A DNA stretch of 64,000 nt from Rhodococcus sp. P1Y. GTDB lineage: Bacteria; Actinomycetota; Actinomycetes; Mycobacteriales; Mycobacteriaceae. Every line of letters begins with the position of its first letter. Position 1 is the first letter of the stretch. The notes beneath the pieces are model-generated. The model was given only the letters and a program-made list of their open reading frames with translations. It was not told the origin of the DNA and searched no databases. The position numbers were made by a program, and so were the translations under genes. Location: positions 4,603,501 through 4,667,500 of the forward strand of contig NZ_CP032762.1 of assembly GCF_003641205.1 (NCBI RefSeq), written 5' to 3'. Positions 17,813-26,400 of the stretch are shown piece by piece.

Positions 17813-18286
17813 GTGACCGATACCGAAAAGCTAGAGGCCGGCGACACCGCGCCAGCGTTCACTCTCCCCGACGCAGACGGAAACGACGTCTCCTTGTCCG
17901 ACTACAAGGGCAAGAAAGTCATCGTCTACTTCTACCCGGCTGCCAGCACTCCGGGCTGCACCAAGCAGGCGTGCGACTTCCGTGACAGCCTCGCCGAGCT
18001 AAACGGCGAGGGTCTGGACGTCATCGGCATCTCCCCCGACAAGCCGGCCAAGCTGGCCAAGTTCCGCGACAAAGAAGGCCTGAACTTCCCGTTGCTTTCC
18101 GACGAGGAGAAGACGACGCTCAGAGCCTGGAGCGCGTTCGGCGAGAAGAAGAACTATGGCAAGGTCTACGAGGGCGTCATTCGTTCGACGTTCCTTGTGG
18201 ACGAAGAGGGCAAGATCGAGGTTGCGCAGTACAACGTCCGCGCAACCGGCCACGTCGCCAAACTTCGCCGCGACCTATCGGTCTGA
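17813..18286 (+). CDS. bcp: Thioredoxin-dependent peroxiredoxin, BCP/PrxQ type
   Basis: 157 residues from GTG 17813. The thioredoxin fold carries the peroxidatic Cys49 in YPAASTPGCTKQAC and a resolving Cys54 five residues on, the typical PrxQ spacing. GDTAPAFTLPDADG and a conserved Arg/Trp-containing C-terminal half complete the family pattern. It reduces hydrogen peroxide and organic hydroperoxides in the cytoplasm at the expense of thioredoxin. Its 3' end overlaps the convergent M20 peptidase gene by 12 bp. Confidence 0.95.
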   Translation: MTDTEKLEAGDTAPAFTLPDADGNDVSLSDYKGKKVIVYFYPAASTPGCTKQACDFRDSLAELNGEGLDVIGISPDKPAKLAKFRDKEGLNFPLLSDEEKTTLRAWSAFGEKKNYGKVYEGVIRSTFLVDEEGKIEVAQYNVRATGHVAKLRRDLSV

Positions 18287-19621
18287 AGAACCCAACTTTT
18301 GCAGGAACAAGGCTTCGGCCACCGCGAGGTTCTCGATCTCGCGGGGGTCGACGCTTTCGTTCGGGGCATGAATCCTGCACAGCGGTTCCTCGACGCCCAT
18401 CAAAATGATCTCGGCTTTCGGGAAGGTCTGTGCGAGAACATTGCACAGTGGGATCGAGCCACCCTGCCCAGCCGATGCCACCGGCCGACCGAATGCGTCG
18501 GCCAGCGCGTCGCTCAGGGCTGCGTAGCCCGGTCCGTCGGTCAGGGCTTTGAACGGGGAACCGACAGCCTCCGGTTCGACGGTAATCCGCGCGCTCCAGG
18601 GGACGTGAGCTTTCAGGTGTTCCGTCAGCGCATCCTGCGCCTGCTGGGCGTCGATTCCGGGCGGCACGCGGAGATTCAGGCGGGCCGATGCCGTCGGCGA
18701 TATCGCTGCTGCCGACCCGACCACGGGCGGGCAGTCGATGCCGAGGACCGTGAGTGCCGGCCGCGCCCACACCGCGTCGGCGACGGTCGACGACCCTGCT
18801 AGCTCGACCCCCTCCAGCACGCTCGCATCGGCCCGAAAGCGCTCAGGTGCGTAGTCGATGCCATCCCAGCTCTGGTCGGTGGTCAGACCGTCGACGACGG
18901 TGTTGCCGTGCTCGTCTCGCAGCGTAGACAGCAGCTGAATCAGCGCGGCGAGCGCATCGGGCGCCGGTCCCCCGTACATGCCGGAATGTACTTCGCCCTC
19001 GAGAGTGTCGATGCGGACGATCACATTGGCGATACCGCGGAGCGTGGTGGTCAGGGTCGGCTGCCCGACTTCGGCATTGCCTGTGTCGGCAACAACGATG
19101 ATGTCCGACGCGAACAGCTCGGGCCGGTCGACGACGAGGTGTTCGAGGCCGCCCGTGCCCATCTCCTCCGAACCTTCTGAGACGACGGTTATCCCGACGC
19201 CGAGATCGTCACCGATCGCCCGAAGCGCGAGCAGATGCATGATCACATTGCCCTTGCAGTCCGCGGCGCCGCGGCCGTACCAGCGACCATCGCGCTCGGT
19301 GAGCTCGAAAGGTTCACTGCTCCAAAGACTTCTCTCGCCATCGGGTTGAACGTCGTAGTGGGAGTACAGCAGCACCGTCGGTGCGCCTTCGGGGGCGGGC
19401 CTGTGCCCGACAACAGCGAGGGAACCGTCGACGGTGTCGATCAACTCCGCACTGGTGATGCCTGCATCGAGAAACGCATCACGCACCCACTCGGCTGCAC
19501 CGACGCATTCTTGTCGCGGGTACTGGCGCTCGTCTGCGACCGATCGAAACCTGACCAGATCCGACAGTTCACGCCACGCCCGTGGCATGTCTGCAGCAAC
19601 TCGGGCCCGCACTTCCGACAT
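18275..19621 (-). CDS. M20-family dipeptidase (Rv2522c-like)
   Basis: 448 residues from ATG 19621, chosen for GAGGAGTTCTG just upstream. The zinc-metallopeptidase core is clear: metal His and Asp in LYSHYDVQP, RGAADCKGNVIMH with bridging Asp, VVSEGSEEMGTGG with the general-base Glu pair, and a late metal His in RIHAPNESVD. The central dimerisation domain contains EGEVHSGMYGG. Family members hydrolyse dipeptides or similar amides in the cytoplasm. The gene occupies the Rv2522c position between bcp and the fas region. Confidence 0.92.
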   Translation of the reverse strand: MSEVRARVAADMPRAWRELSDLVRFRSVADERQYPRQECVGAAEWVRDAFLDAGITSAELIDTVDGSLAVVGHRPAPEGAPTVLLYSHYDVQPDGERSLWSSEPFELTERDGRWYGRGAADCKGNVIMHLLALRAIGDDLGVGITVVSEGSEEMGTGGLEHLVVDRPELFASDIIVVADTGNAEVGQPTLTTTLRGIANVIVRIDTLEGEVHSGMYGGPAPDALAALIQLLSTLRDEHGNTVVDGLTTDQSWDGIDYAPERFRADASVLEGVELAGSSTVADAVWARPALTVLGIDCPPVVGSAAAISPTASARLNLRVPPGIDAQQAQDALTEHLKAHVPWSARITVEPEAVGSPFKALTDGPGYAALSDALADAFGRPVASAGQGGSIPLCNVLAQTFPKAEIILMGVEEPLCRIHAPNESVDPREIENLAVAEALFLQKLGSSDR

Positions 19622-19693
19622 CAGAACTCCTCGACGACTCGACCTGCACTCTGTGGTCATTCTGTCATCGAGCGCCCGGCGAAACTCAGCGCG

Positions 19694-21469
19694 TCAGTTT
19701 CCGACGATCTCCTGCTGCAACCACTCCGCGGTGTGAGCCCAGTGACGGTTCCACGCCTCCTGCTCCAACTGCTCCTGGGACTTGCCGGGCTCCGGAATGA
19801 TCGGCGGCAGAGCAAACACCGGGGGCTCAACCGTCGCGTGCGGCACAACGGCAGCAGCAGGAGGAATTGCCGACGCAGGAATAGGCGTCAGGCGCTCCGA
19901 CGCCGGCCTTGCGACCCCAGTAGTCGGATCGATCGTCCACTGCTCATCAGGGGCTTGGGCGACAACTGGAAGCTGGGTCACCGGATCGATGACGACGGGC
20001 GGCGGCGACGGTGCGGCGGGCGGTGCCGGTTGCGTCACCTCGACGGTCCCAGTGGCACCGGTCAAACTCGTGTCGATGCCGGTAGCCTCCGGCGCCGCAA
20101 CGTCCTTGGCCTCGGTGCCTGCGGTCTCGGTCGCGGGTAGGACCGCCGCAAGCGCGACGCCGCCGGACATCACTGCCGCCAACAGCGCTGCGGTCAGCAC
20201 AATCTTCTTGCGCGAAAACGAACTCTGTCGGGGCACAGCAGCAGGGGCAGATTCGGTCGTCGAGATCGCGCTCTGCCCGACCGAAGGCAGAGACGCGACG
20301 GTCGGTGCCAGCGACGCGACCGGCGCGACCTCCTTCGCCGGAGCCGACTTAGTCGATATAGGTTCGGCTGGAACGAGTTTCGTCGACGCCATCTTCTCGA
20401 CCTTGTGCATGGTCACGGCGTCCTGGACGACCGAGACGGGCTCAGCGAGGGCGGCTGGCTCTGCGACCTCGGCAACCTTGGCCGACTTGGCGAGGCTGGC
20501 TGGCGTGGCCGGCTCTGCAACCTTGGCAGGCTCGGCGACCTTGGCGACCGCGGTGTTCGTCGGAACGATCTTCACCGCTGCACGGGCACTCGACACAGCG
20601 ACAGTTGACCGTGCAGCACCAGACTTCCTGGTTCCGAACGCCTTCTTCACTGCGGCAGGCTTGTGCAGAGAAGCAGCTGTTTTTGCGGCGCCGGACTGTA
20701 CGGCAGCGGACGTTGTGGAAGCAGCCGTTGTGGAAGCAGCCGTTGTGGAAGCAGCCGTTGTCGATACTGGGATCTTGTCCGGGTCGGCTCCGTCCACCGG
20801 TGCCGCCGCGGAACTGTCGGTACGTGCCGCAGCGAGCAACGCTGCGCCTCGTACTGCGATTTCGTCGCCATCCTCGACGCAGACCACTGGAACCCCCAAC
20901 CCCAGGGCAAGGATGTCCACGATGTCAGGACTGGCCGATCGGTCGCCGAACAGGGCGACTGCTGTCGGCTTGCGGGCCGCCTCGTCGACAACTTCCCAGA
21001 CAAGCGGAACGGTACTACCAATTCGCTCAGGGCTCATGGAGTCGAGAACTGCAGTTTTCGGGGCCGTCAGACTCTCGCTTTTCGCGTCGGCCAAAATCAC
21101 CGACACCCCGGATTCGCCCAGGAAGTACAGCAGTACGCAATCGGATGAATCGAACTCCGGCGACCTGGCCAGCCACCCGAGAACTGCCGTCGCGGCGGGG
21201 ACCAACTCGATGTCGCTCAGTTCGCTATCGGCGATAGCTTTCGAGAAACGGATCCGTTCGTCCTCCGAGCGATAGACCAGTGCCGTCGCATCCACGATCA
21301 TCCCGCGCCGAGCTGCGATACTGTGCATCGCCTGTACCGCCGCGGGAAGCGAAGACGATTCGCCACCCCTCAGCGATGTCGTCTGGCTCGCTACAACCAT
21401 GTCCGCTTCGGAGTCGAAGAGAACAGCATTCAGTGCGCCCGCCTCGATCGATAGACCGATGTTCGCCAC
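19694..21469 (-). CDS. Hsp70/actin-fold domain fused to a membrane-anchored Pro/Ala-rich protein
   Basis: 591 residues from GTG 21469, set by AGGAGG. Residues 1-225 look like a divergent Hsp70/actin-type ATPase fold: NIGLSIEAGALNAVLFDSE at the start, then ELVPAATAVLGWLA and an ALFGDRSASPDIVDILALGLG segment reminiscent of the DnaK adenosine motif, but the phosphate loops are weak. Residues ~240-400 are low-complexity Ala/Thr/Lys/Val with AASTT and KVAEPA repeats. One membrane helix follows an SFSRKK anchor (about 430-450). The C-terminal 140 residues are Pro-rich, with DPVTQLPVVAQAPDEQWTID, and predicted outside. No substrate-binding Hsp70 domain exists. Function unknown; a nucleotide-responsive cell-envelope protein is an inference. 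Confidence 0.7.
   Translation of the reverse strand: MANIGLSIEAGALNAVLFDSEADMVVASQTTSLRGGESSSLPAAVQAMHSIAARRGMIVDATALVYRSEDERIRFSKAIADSELSDIELVPAATAVLGWLARSPEFDSSDCVLLYFLGESGVSVILADAKSESLTAPKTAVLDSMSPERIGSTVPLVWEVVDEAARKPTAVALFGDRSASPDIVDILALGLGVPVVCVEDGDEIAVRGAALLAAARTDSSAAAPVDGADPDKIPVSTTAASTTAASTTAASTTSAAVQSGAAKTAASLHKPAAVKKAFGTRKSGAARSTVAVSSARAAVKIVPTNTAVAKVAEPAKVAEPATPASLAKSAKVAEVAEPAALAEPVSVVQDAVTMHKVEKMASTKLVPAEPISTKSAPAKEVAPVASLAPTVASLPSVGQSAISTTESAPAAVPRQSSFSRKKIVLTAALLAAVMSGGVALAAVLPATETAGTEAKDVAAPEATGIDTSLTGATGTVEVTQPAPPAAPSPPPVVIDPVTQLPVVAQAPDEQWTIDPTTGVARPASERLTPIPASAIPPAAAVVPHATVEPPVFALPPIIPEPGKSQEQLEQEAWNRHWAHTAEWLQQEIVGN
20712..20761. repeat. 15-bp coding minisatellite
   Basis: GTTGTGGAAGCAGCC occurs three times in perfect tandem (20712-20756) with a fourth partial start. 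It encodes AASTT repeats on the minus strand within the linker of the Hsp70-like protein. The unit is a multiple of three, so copy-number change would alter linker length without a frameshift. Confidence 0.9.
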
Positions 21470-21581
21470 GTGTTCCTCCTGTGCCCTTGGGTGAGGCTCC
21501 CGACATGAGCACCCCGATTCGACATCGGCGGCGCGCACCCTGCCCGAAAACGTAACTTTCAATACGAACCATACCCACCGA

Positions 21582-21604
21582 TTGTTTTCTTGACCAGAAA
21601 ACAA
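21582..21604. promoter_or_regulatory. Perfect 9-bp inverted repeat, candidate operator
   Basis: TTGTTTTCT (21582-21590) and AGAAAACAA (21596-21604) are perfect complements around TGACC. The site is AT-rich in a high-GC background and lies about 110 bp upstream of the Hsp70-like gene and 210 bp upstream of the TetR gene. It is a good candidate for a dimeric regulator, possibly that TetR protein. The rest of this divergent gap (21470-21816) shows no gene. Confidence 0.55.
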
Positions 21605-21816
21605 CTTATTACCCGTCACAACACGACTACGAGGGGGCATGTCGAAGATGACAGCGAAATGGTGGAGTCGGGGCCCGAGCGGGTACCTGTTACTGCGTGT
21701 AGTGGAGTTAAACCACATCAGCCCGCTAGCCTGAGCGGGTGGAGTCCTCTGCTAGCGCCCAATCTGCGAGACGTCTCGACGCCGCGCTCGAATCGACGGC
21801 GGAGACTCAGGAGCTG

Positions 21817-22443
21817 ATGCCACGGCGCCGACCCACCCAGGAGCGGAGTCAGCGCAAATTCGATGCCCTGCTCGCATCGTCGCGGGACTTGCTCAGCGAT
21901 GTCGGGTTCGAATCGTTCACCTGCGAAGAAGTAGCGGCGCGCGCCGAGCTGCCCATCGGCACCCTGTACCAGTTCTTTGCGAACAAGTACGTGATCGTGT
22001 GCGAGCTCAACCGTCAAGACCTGGTCGGTGTCCAGCAGGAGCTCGCCGAGTTCAACGGTGAAGTCCCGTCATTGGACTGGCTGCGCTTCCTCAACAAGTT
22101 CGTCGATCACATGGCTGGGATGTGGATGTCCGACCCTTCCCGACGCGAAGTGTGGCTGGCAATGCAATCCACCCCCTCCACCCGAGCGACCGGGGTCATT
22201 CACGAACGCGAGTTCGCCGATCAGGTCGCCAAAATGCTCGGCCCGCTGACTCCCCGCACTCCACGGGCCAAACGCAATCTGATGGCCCAGGTACTCGTCC
22301 ACATCGTCTACTCGATGCTGAATTTCTCCGTCCAGGACGGCCAGAGCCACGAGGACGCCGTCGCTGAGCTCAAGCAGATCATGACGGCCTACCTCCTCGT
22401 TGCGGAGAAGCAGTCCCGTCGATCGGGTGCAACCGTCGAATAG
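21817..22443 (+). CDS. TetR-family transcriptional regulator
   Basis: 208 residues from ATG 21817, preceded by CAGGAG. GTG 21739 is an alternative adding 26 residues. The DNA-binding domain is clear: RSQRKFDALLASSRDLLSDV, then FESFTCEEVAARAELPIGTL and YQFFANKYVIVCEL. The ligand domain is helical with a Trp/Leu-rich middle (SLDWLRFLNKFVDHMAGMWM). It diverges from the Hsp70-like gene and reads toward the repeat array and the acpS-fas operon. It may regulate itself and the Hsp70-like gene via the palindrome at 21582. A role in fatty-acid control is conceivable from position only; it does not look like the mycobacterial FasR that I remember. Confidence 0.88.
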   Translation: MPRRRPTQERSQRKFDALLASSRDLLSDVGFESFTCEEVAARAELPIGTLYQFFANKYVIVCELNRQDLVGVQQELAEFNGEVPSLDWLRFLNKFVDHMAGMWMSDPSRREVWLAMQSTPSTRATGVIHEREFADQVAKMLGPLTPRTPRAKRNLMAQVLVHIVYSMLNFSVQDGQSHEDAVAELKQIMTAYLLVAEKQSRRSGATVE

Positions 22444-22669
22444 AACGCCAGTGGGTGGGCGCTGTTGCCCAATATTCTCGATGCCCGCGGGAATCCCCTG
22501 CATCCGGGCAAGTATTGGGCACTGACGCCCGCCCTCCGTTCGCCCCAGGTGACCGAAAGAACCGCTGGTCCGACTCGCGGTCCTCAGTGCGCACTATCGT
22601 CGGGAATCGACGGAATCCCGCCGCTACTGGCCGATAGTGTGCACACAGGTCCGCCGGTGCACTCCCGCG

Positions 22670-22910
22670 GTGACCGAATGAGACATTCGCTCACACCTGA
22701 GGTGACCGAATCAGCCGTTCGCTCACACCAGAGGTGACCGAATCAGCCGTTCGCTCACCACAAGTGACCGAATGAGACAGTCGCACACTCTGAGTGACCG
22801 AATCAGCCGTTCGATCACCCCAGGTGACCCAAGTAGACAGTCGCTCACCCCAGGTGACCGAATGAGACATTCGCTCACACCTGAGGTGACCGAATCAGCC
22901 GTTCGGTCCG
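22670..22910. repeat. Array of eight 25-nt imperfect palindromes
   Basis: Eight units begin GTGACC at 22670, 22702, 22734, 22764, 22794, 22824, 22854 and 22886, spaced 30 or 32 bp. Each can fold: stem GTGACCGAAT with ATTCGCTCAC or a close variant around a 5-nt loop, GAGAC/TAGAC in some and CAGCC in others. Linkers of 5-7 nt separate units. Units 1-2 and 7-8 share a 50-nt identical block, pointing to recent duplication. A decayed unit lies at 22549. The array sits between the TetR stop and the acpS terminator. Nothing coding is visible. Spacers are far too short for a CRISPR array. Confidence 0.9.
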
Positions 22911-22947
22911 CCGGTCCGCCGGGCCGCCGGGCCGCCGGGCCGCCGGA
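22906..22947. repeat. GC-only minisatellite (GCCGCCGG-type)
   Basis: About five tandem copies of an 8-nt unit (GGGCCGCC and one-base variants) follow directly on the last palindrome unit. It appears to have grown out of the truncated end of unit 8, which changes from GCTCAC to GGTCCG. Slippage-prone and non-coding. Confidence 0.8.
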
Positions 22948-22962
22948 ACGAACCCCACACAC

Positions 22963-23007
22963 ACGAAAACGCCGGCCCACCCGCAGGTGGACCGGCGTTT
23001 CGGTGTG
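22963..23007 (-). terminator. Intrinsic terminator of the fas-acpS operon
   Basis: Arms CGAAAACGCCGGCCCACC and GGTGGACCGGCGTTTCG form a long stem with a CGCA loop, one bulge and one mismatch, extended by ACAC/GTGT. It lies 8 bp beyond the acpS stop and carries a TTTTCG run on the acpS strand. Confidence 0.75.
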
Positions 23008-23014
23008 TACAGAC

Positions 23015-23407
23015 CTACTCCTCCAGGATCGCCACCGCTGCAGCGATGTCGCCGTCATGGGTGAGCGAAAGGTGGATCTTCACCGTCGGCAGGAACTCGA
23101 GTGCCATTCCGTGCAGCTTGATGGACGGCCGACCCCACGCGTCGTTGACGACCTCGATCAAGGGATACGGGTTGTCACCGATCTGCGGTGGTCGAGCGAA
23201 CCGTGAGGTCGCCCAAGCCTTCAGCACTGCTTCCTTGGCGGCCCACCGTGCTGCGTAGTGGCGGGCAGGTTCGGAACTCTTCGTCGCTGCGTGTCGACGC
23301 TCCCCCGCGGTGAAGCTGTCGCGGATCATCGTCGTGCCGGCTTTTTCCATCTGCTCGGCGAAGTCGGACACGGTCACCAGGTCGAAACCCACTCCCAAGA
23401 TGGCCAT
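23015..23407 (-). CDS. acpS: Holo-[acyl-carrier-protein] synthase
   Basis: 130 residues from ATG 23407; GTG 23419 would overlap the fas stop and add four residues. It opens MAILGVGFDLVTVSDFAEQM with the catalytic Asp9, and contains ARHYAARWAAKEAVLKAWA with the magnesium-binding Glu. The C-terminus KIHLSLTHDGDIAAAVAI is typical. AcpS transfers 4'-phosphopantetheine from coenzyme A to the Ser of acyl carrier proteins. The start codon lies 2 bp after the fas stop codon, so the two genes are one operon. The neighbour is also its main substrate, since this FAS I lacks its own phosphopantetheinyl transferase domain. Same order as Rv2524c-Rv2523c. Confidence 0.97.
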   Translation of the reverse strand: MAILGVGFDLVTVSDFAEQMEKAGTTMIRDSFTAGERRHAATKSSEPARHYAARWAAKEAVLKAWATSRFARPPQIGDNPYPLIEVVNDAWGRPSIKLHGMALEFLPTVKIHLSLTHDGDIAAAVAILEE

Positions 23408-23409
23408 AT

Positions 23410-26400
23410 CTACTTGCACCCCGGCAGACCCGAGCGGTAGACGTCGTCGTCGCCGAGGCGTGCAGCCTCGTTGAGCAAGACGTCTGCCTCGAGCTCGCGC
23501 GACGCCTTGGCGGGCGTCCCGTCGTGTCCGAGCCTTCGGTCGTCCGGTCGCTCGTACAGGGCGTCACCTCCCACCATTGCGGAGATCAGCCTGCGCTGAC
23601 CGGCGATACGACGCGCATTCGCCTTGGCCACGTACTCCTCGCGCTGTGCGACGGGTACAGCCTCGACGAACGCCTGCGGGTGCACGACGGCGATGAGGCC
23701 GGAGACGTGTCCGAAGCCGAGCGAGGTCAGCAGACCGGCCTTCAGGGGCACCGAGTCACCGAACCTCAATGGCTCCCGAGCCCACACGAGGTGTTCGTAG
23801 CTCGTCATCTTGTCGTCGACGCAGTCGAGACTGCGGTTCGGCGGGATGACGCCGTTTGTGAGCACCTGGCAGAGTCCGATCAGCTGGAATGCTGCGGCGC
23901 CGCCCTTCGAGTGTCCGGTGAGGCTCTTCTGCGAGACGACGAACAGCGGTGCACCGTCGGTGCGGCCGATGGCCTTTGCGAGGCGGGTGTGAAGCTCGGC
24001 CTCGTTCGGGTCGTTGGCTGCGGTGGAGGTGTCGTGCTTGGAGATCACGGCGATCTCGTCGGCACTGACGCCAAGAGCGTTCAGTGACAGTGCGAATGTC
24101 GAATCCTTGCCGCCGCGACCGGCGCTGAGTGCGCCGAGTCCCGGAGCCGGGATGGAGGTGTGCACACCGTCGCCGAACGACTGTGCGTACGCCACCACAC
24201 CGAGGACCGGGAGACCCATTTCGAGTGCAAGGTCTCCGCGCGCCAGCAGGATGGTTCCGCCGCCCTGCGACTCCACGAATCCGCCGCGACGACGATCGTT
24301 GGCCCGCGAGAATCGACGATCACTGATTCCCTTGGCGGACATCGCTGCCGAGTCCGCTGTTGCCGACATGTCGCCGAAGCCGATGATGCCTTCGGTGCTC
24401 AGGTCGTCGAAGCCGCCGGCCACGACCAGTTGCGCCTTGCCCAACTTGATCTTGTCGACGCCTTCTTCGACGGAGACTGCCGCGGTGGCGCAGGCGGCGA
24501 CGGGGTGAACCATCGCGCCGTAGCTACCGATGTACGACTGAACCACGTGCGCAGCAACGACGTTCGGCAGAGCTTCCTGCAGGATGTCGTTCGCACGAGC
24601 GTCGCCGAGCAACGTGTCGATGTACAGCGAGCGCATCGACTCCATACCGCCCATGCCGGTGCCCTGGGTGTTGGCGACCAGCGTCGGGTGGACCCAGCGC
24701 ATCAGTTCCGACGGGTTGAAGCCCGAGGAGATGAACGCGTCGACCGTGGTGACGATGTTCCACAGTGCAACTCGGTCGATCGAGCTGGCCATGTCGGGCG
24801 AGATGCCCCACTTGGTCGGATCGAATCCGGTTGGAATCTGTCCACCCACGGTGCGGGTGAGCTTCATCTTGCGCGGAACGCGAATCTCGGTGCCGGCCTT
24901 GCGGGTGACCTGCCAATCACTCGAATCCGGAACCGGAGTGATCAGCGTGTGCTCGGGATCGGCTGCAGCGAACGAGCGTGCGTCGATCTCGGTTCCGACG
25001 ACGAACGTCAGGTCGTTGTCGAGGAAGATCGAGGTCATGAGCGGCGCAGAGTTGCCGACCATGGCGCCGTCGTCAGCGTAGGTGCGGATACCGCACTTCT
25101 CGACGACGATGTCGTGGTACTTGTCCGCGATCTCTTCTTCCGGCACGAAGTCGCCGGATTCGATGTCGTACCAGCCCGGCTTGGGGTCGTTCTCCCAGGC
25201 GATGAGGCCGGTGTTCCACGCGAGTTCGAGAACGCCTGCAGCAGAGAGCTGCTCGTCGACCTCCATCTCGAAGCGGGTACGAGCCGAGCCGTACGGCCCG
25301 AGCTCGCCGGCACCGACGATGACGATCAGGTCCTTCGGATCGACGTCGAGCTTCGGCCATGCCGGAGCGGTGGTCGCAGCGAGCCGCGGCGGTGCAGGCA
25401 GTGCGGCGATGACCGCGCTGTCGGCTTCTTCCACGACCTTGTCGGCAGCCGCTGCCGCAGCTTCACGAGCCAGCTCGACGAGGTTGAGCTTGGTGTTCGC
25501 CAAGCCGCCCGTCAGATCTGCGAGCAGCGGTGCTTCCGCAGCCTGACGCTGAGCTTTAGCGTCGGAGAGCTTCAGCAGTTCGGTTGCCATCTCGTCCGTG
25601 GACCAGGTGCGCACGCCTTCTGCTTCGACTGCCTCGACGATCGGATCGTTGCCGCCCATGAGGCCTGTTCCACGAACCCAGCCGATGTGCGCATGAGCAA
25701 TGGTGACCCGCTCGGCCCAATTCTTCTCCGAGCCCCACTTCGCCGCGATGGCGTCGAGCGCGGCCTTGGACTCGCCGTAGGCACCGTCGCCACCGAACAT
25801 TCCGCGGTTCGGAGAACCAGGCAGGACGACGTGCAGATGTGTGTCGACGTCGTTGTCGTAACCGATCTTCGACAGTCCGGCGATGAGACGCTCGACAGAC
25901 CAGAGCAGCACCCGCATTTCCATCTCGGCACGGCCACCGGCGTCGGACATTTCGCCGACGACGCGAGGCGCAGCGAACGGGAACAGCAAGGTCGGGGTGA
26001 TTCCGGCCTTGACGAGTGTCTTTGCGCCACCGGCATTGTCGACCTGGTCGGAGCCGATCCACTCGATGAGTGCGTCGACGTCCGAGTAGGACGCGATGTT
26101 GGCGGGCACGACCCACAGTGATGCACCGGCGCGAGCGTTCTCGCGGTACAGGCTGCGGTAGAAGCCGAGTCGCTCCTCGTCGAGACGTGAGGTGGTGACG
26201 AAGACCGTCGCTCCCCCACCCAGCAGCTTGGCTGCGACCGATGCGGCAATCGAGCCCTTGCTGCCGCCGGTGATCACGGCGACCTCGTCGGACCACTCGC
26301 CCTTCTCGTCGGAGTCGAGCGCGATCGCGGCGATCCGGCCGAAGGTGTCGGCAAGAACTGCCTTGCCCTCGGCGGCGGCCTTGGACTTCCACCACTGTGC

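Noticed and set aside
19782..21275. A 497-codon plus-strand frame opposite the Hsp70-like gene
   Set aside because: It is a low-complexity Ala/Ser/Thr mirror of the Ala-rich gene and lacks a ribosome-binding site. The minus-strand gene has AGGAGG and a membrane helix.
22670..22910. CRISPR array
   Set aside because: Units are conserved palindromes separated by only 5-7 nt that are themselves similar; there are no unique spacers of 25-40 nt and no cas genes in the window.
24160..26121. A 653-codon open frame antisense to fas, and others opposite fas
   Set aside because: High-GC codon bias makes long antisense frames. The translation is Arg/His/Gly-rich without domains, while the opposite strand encodes conserved FAS I domains.
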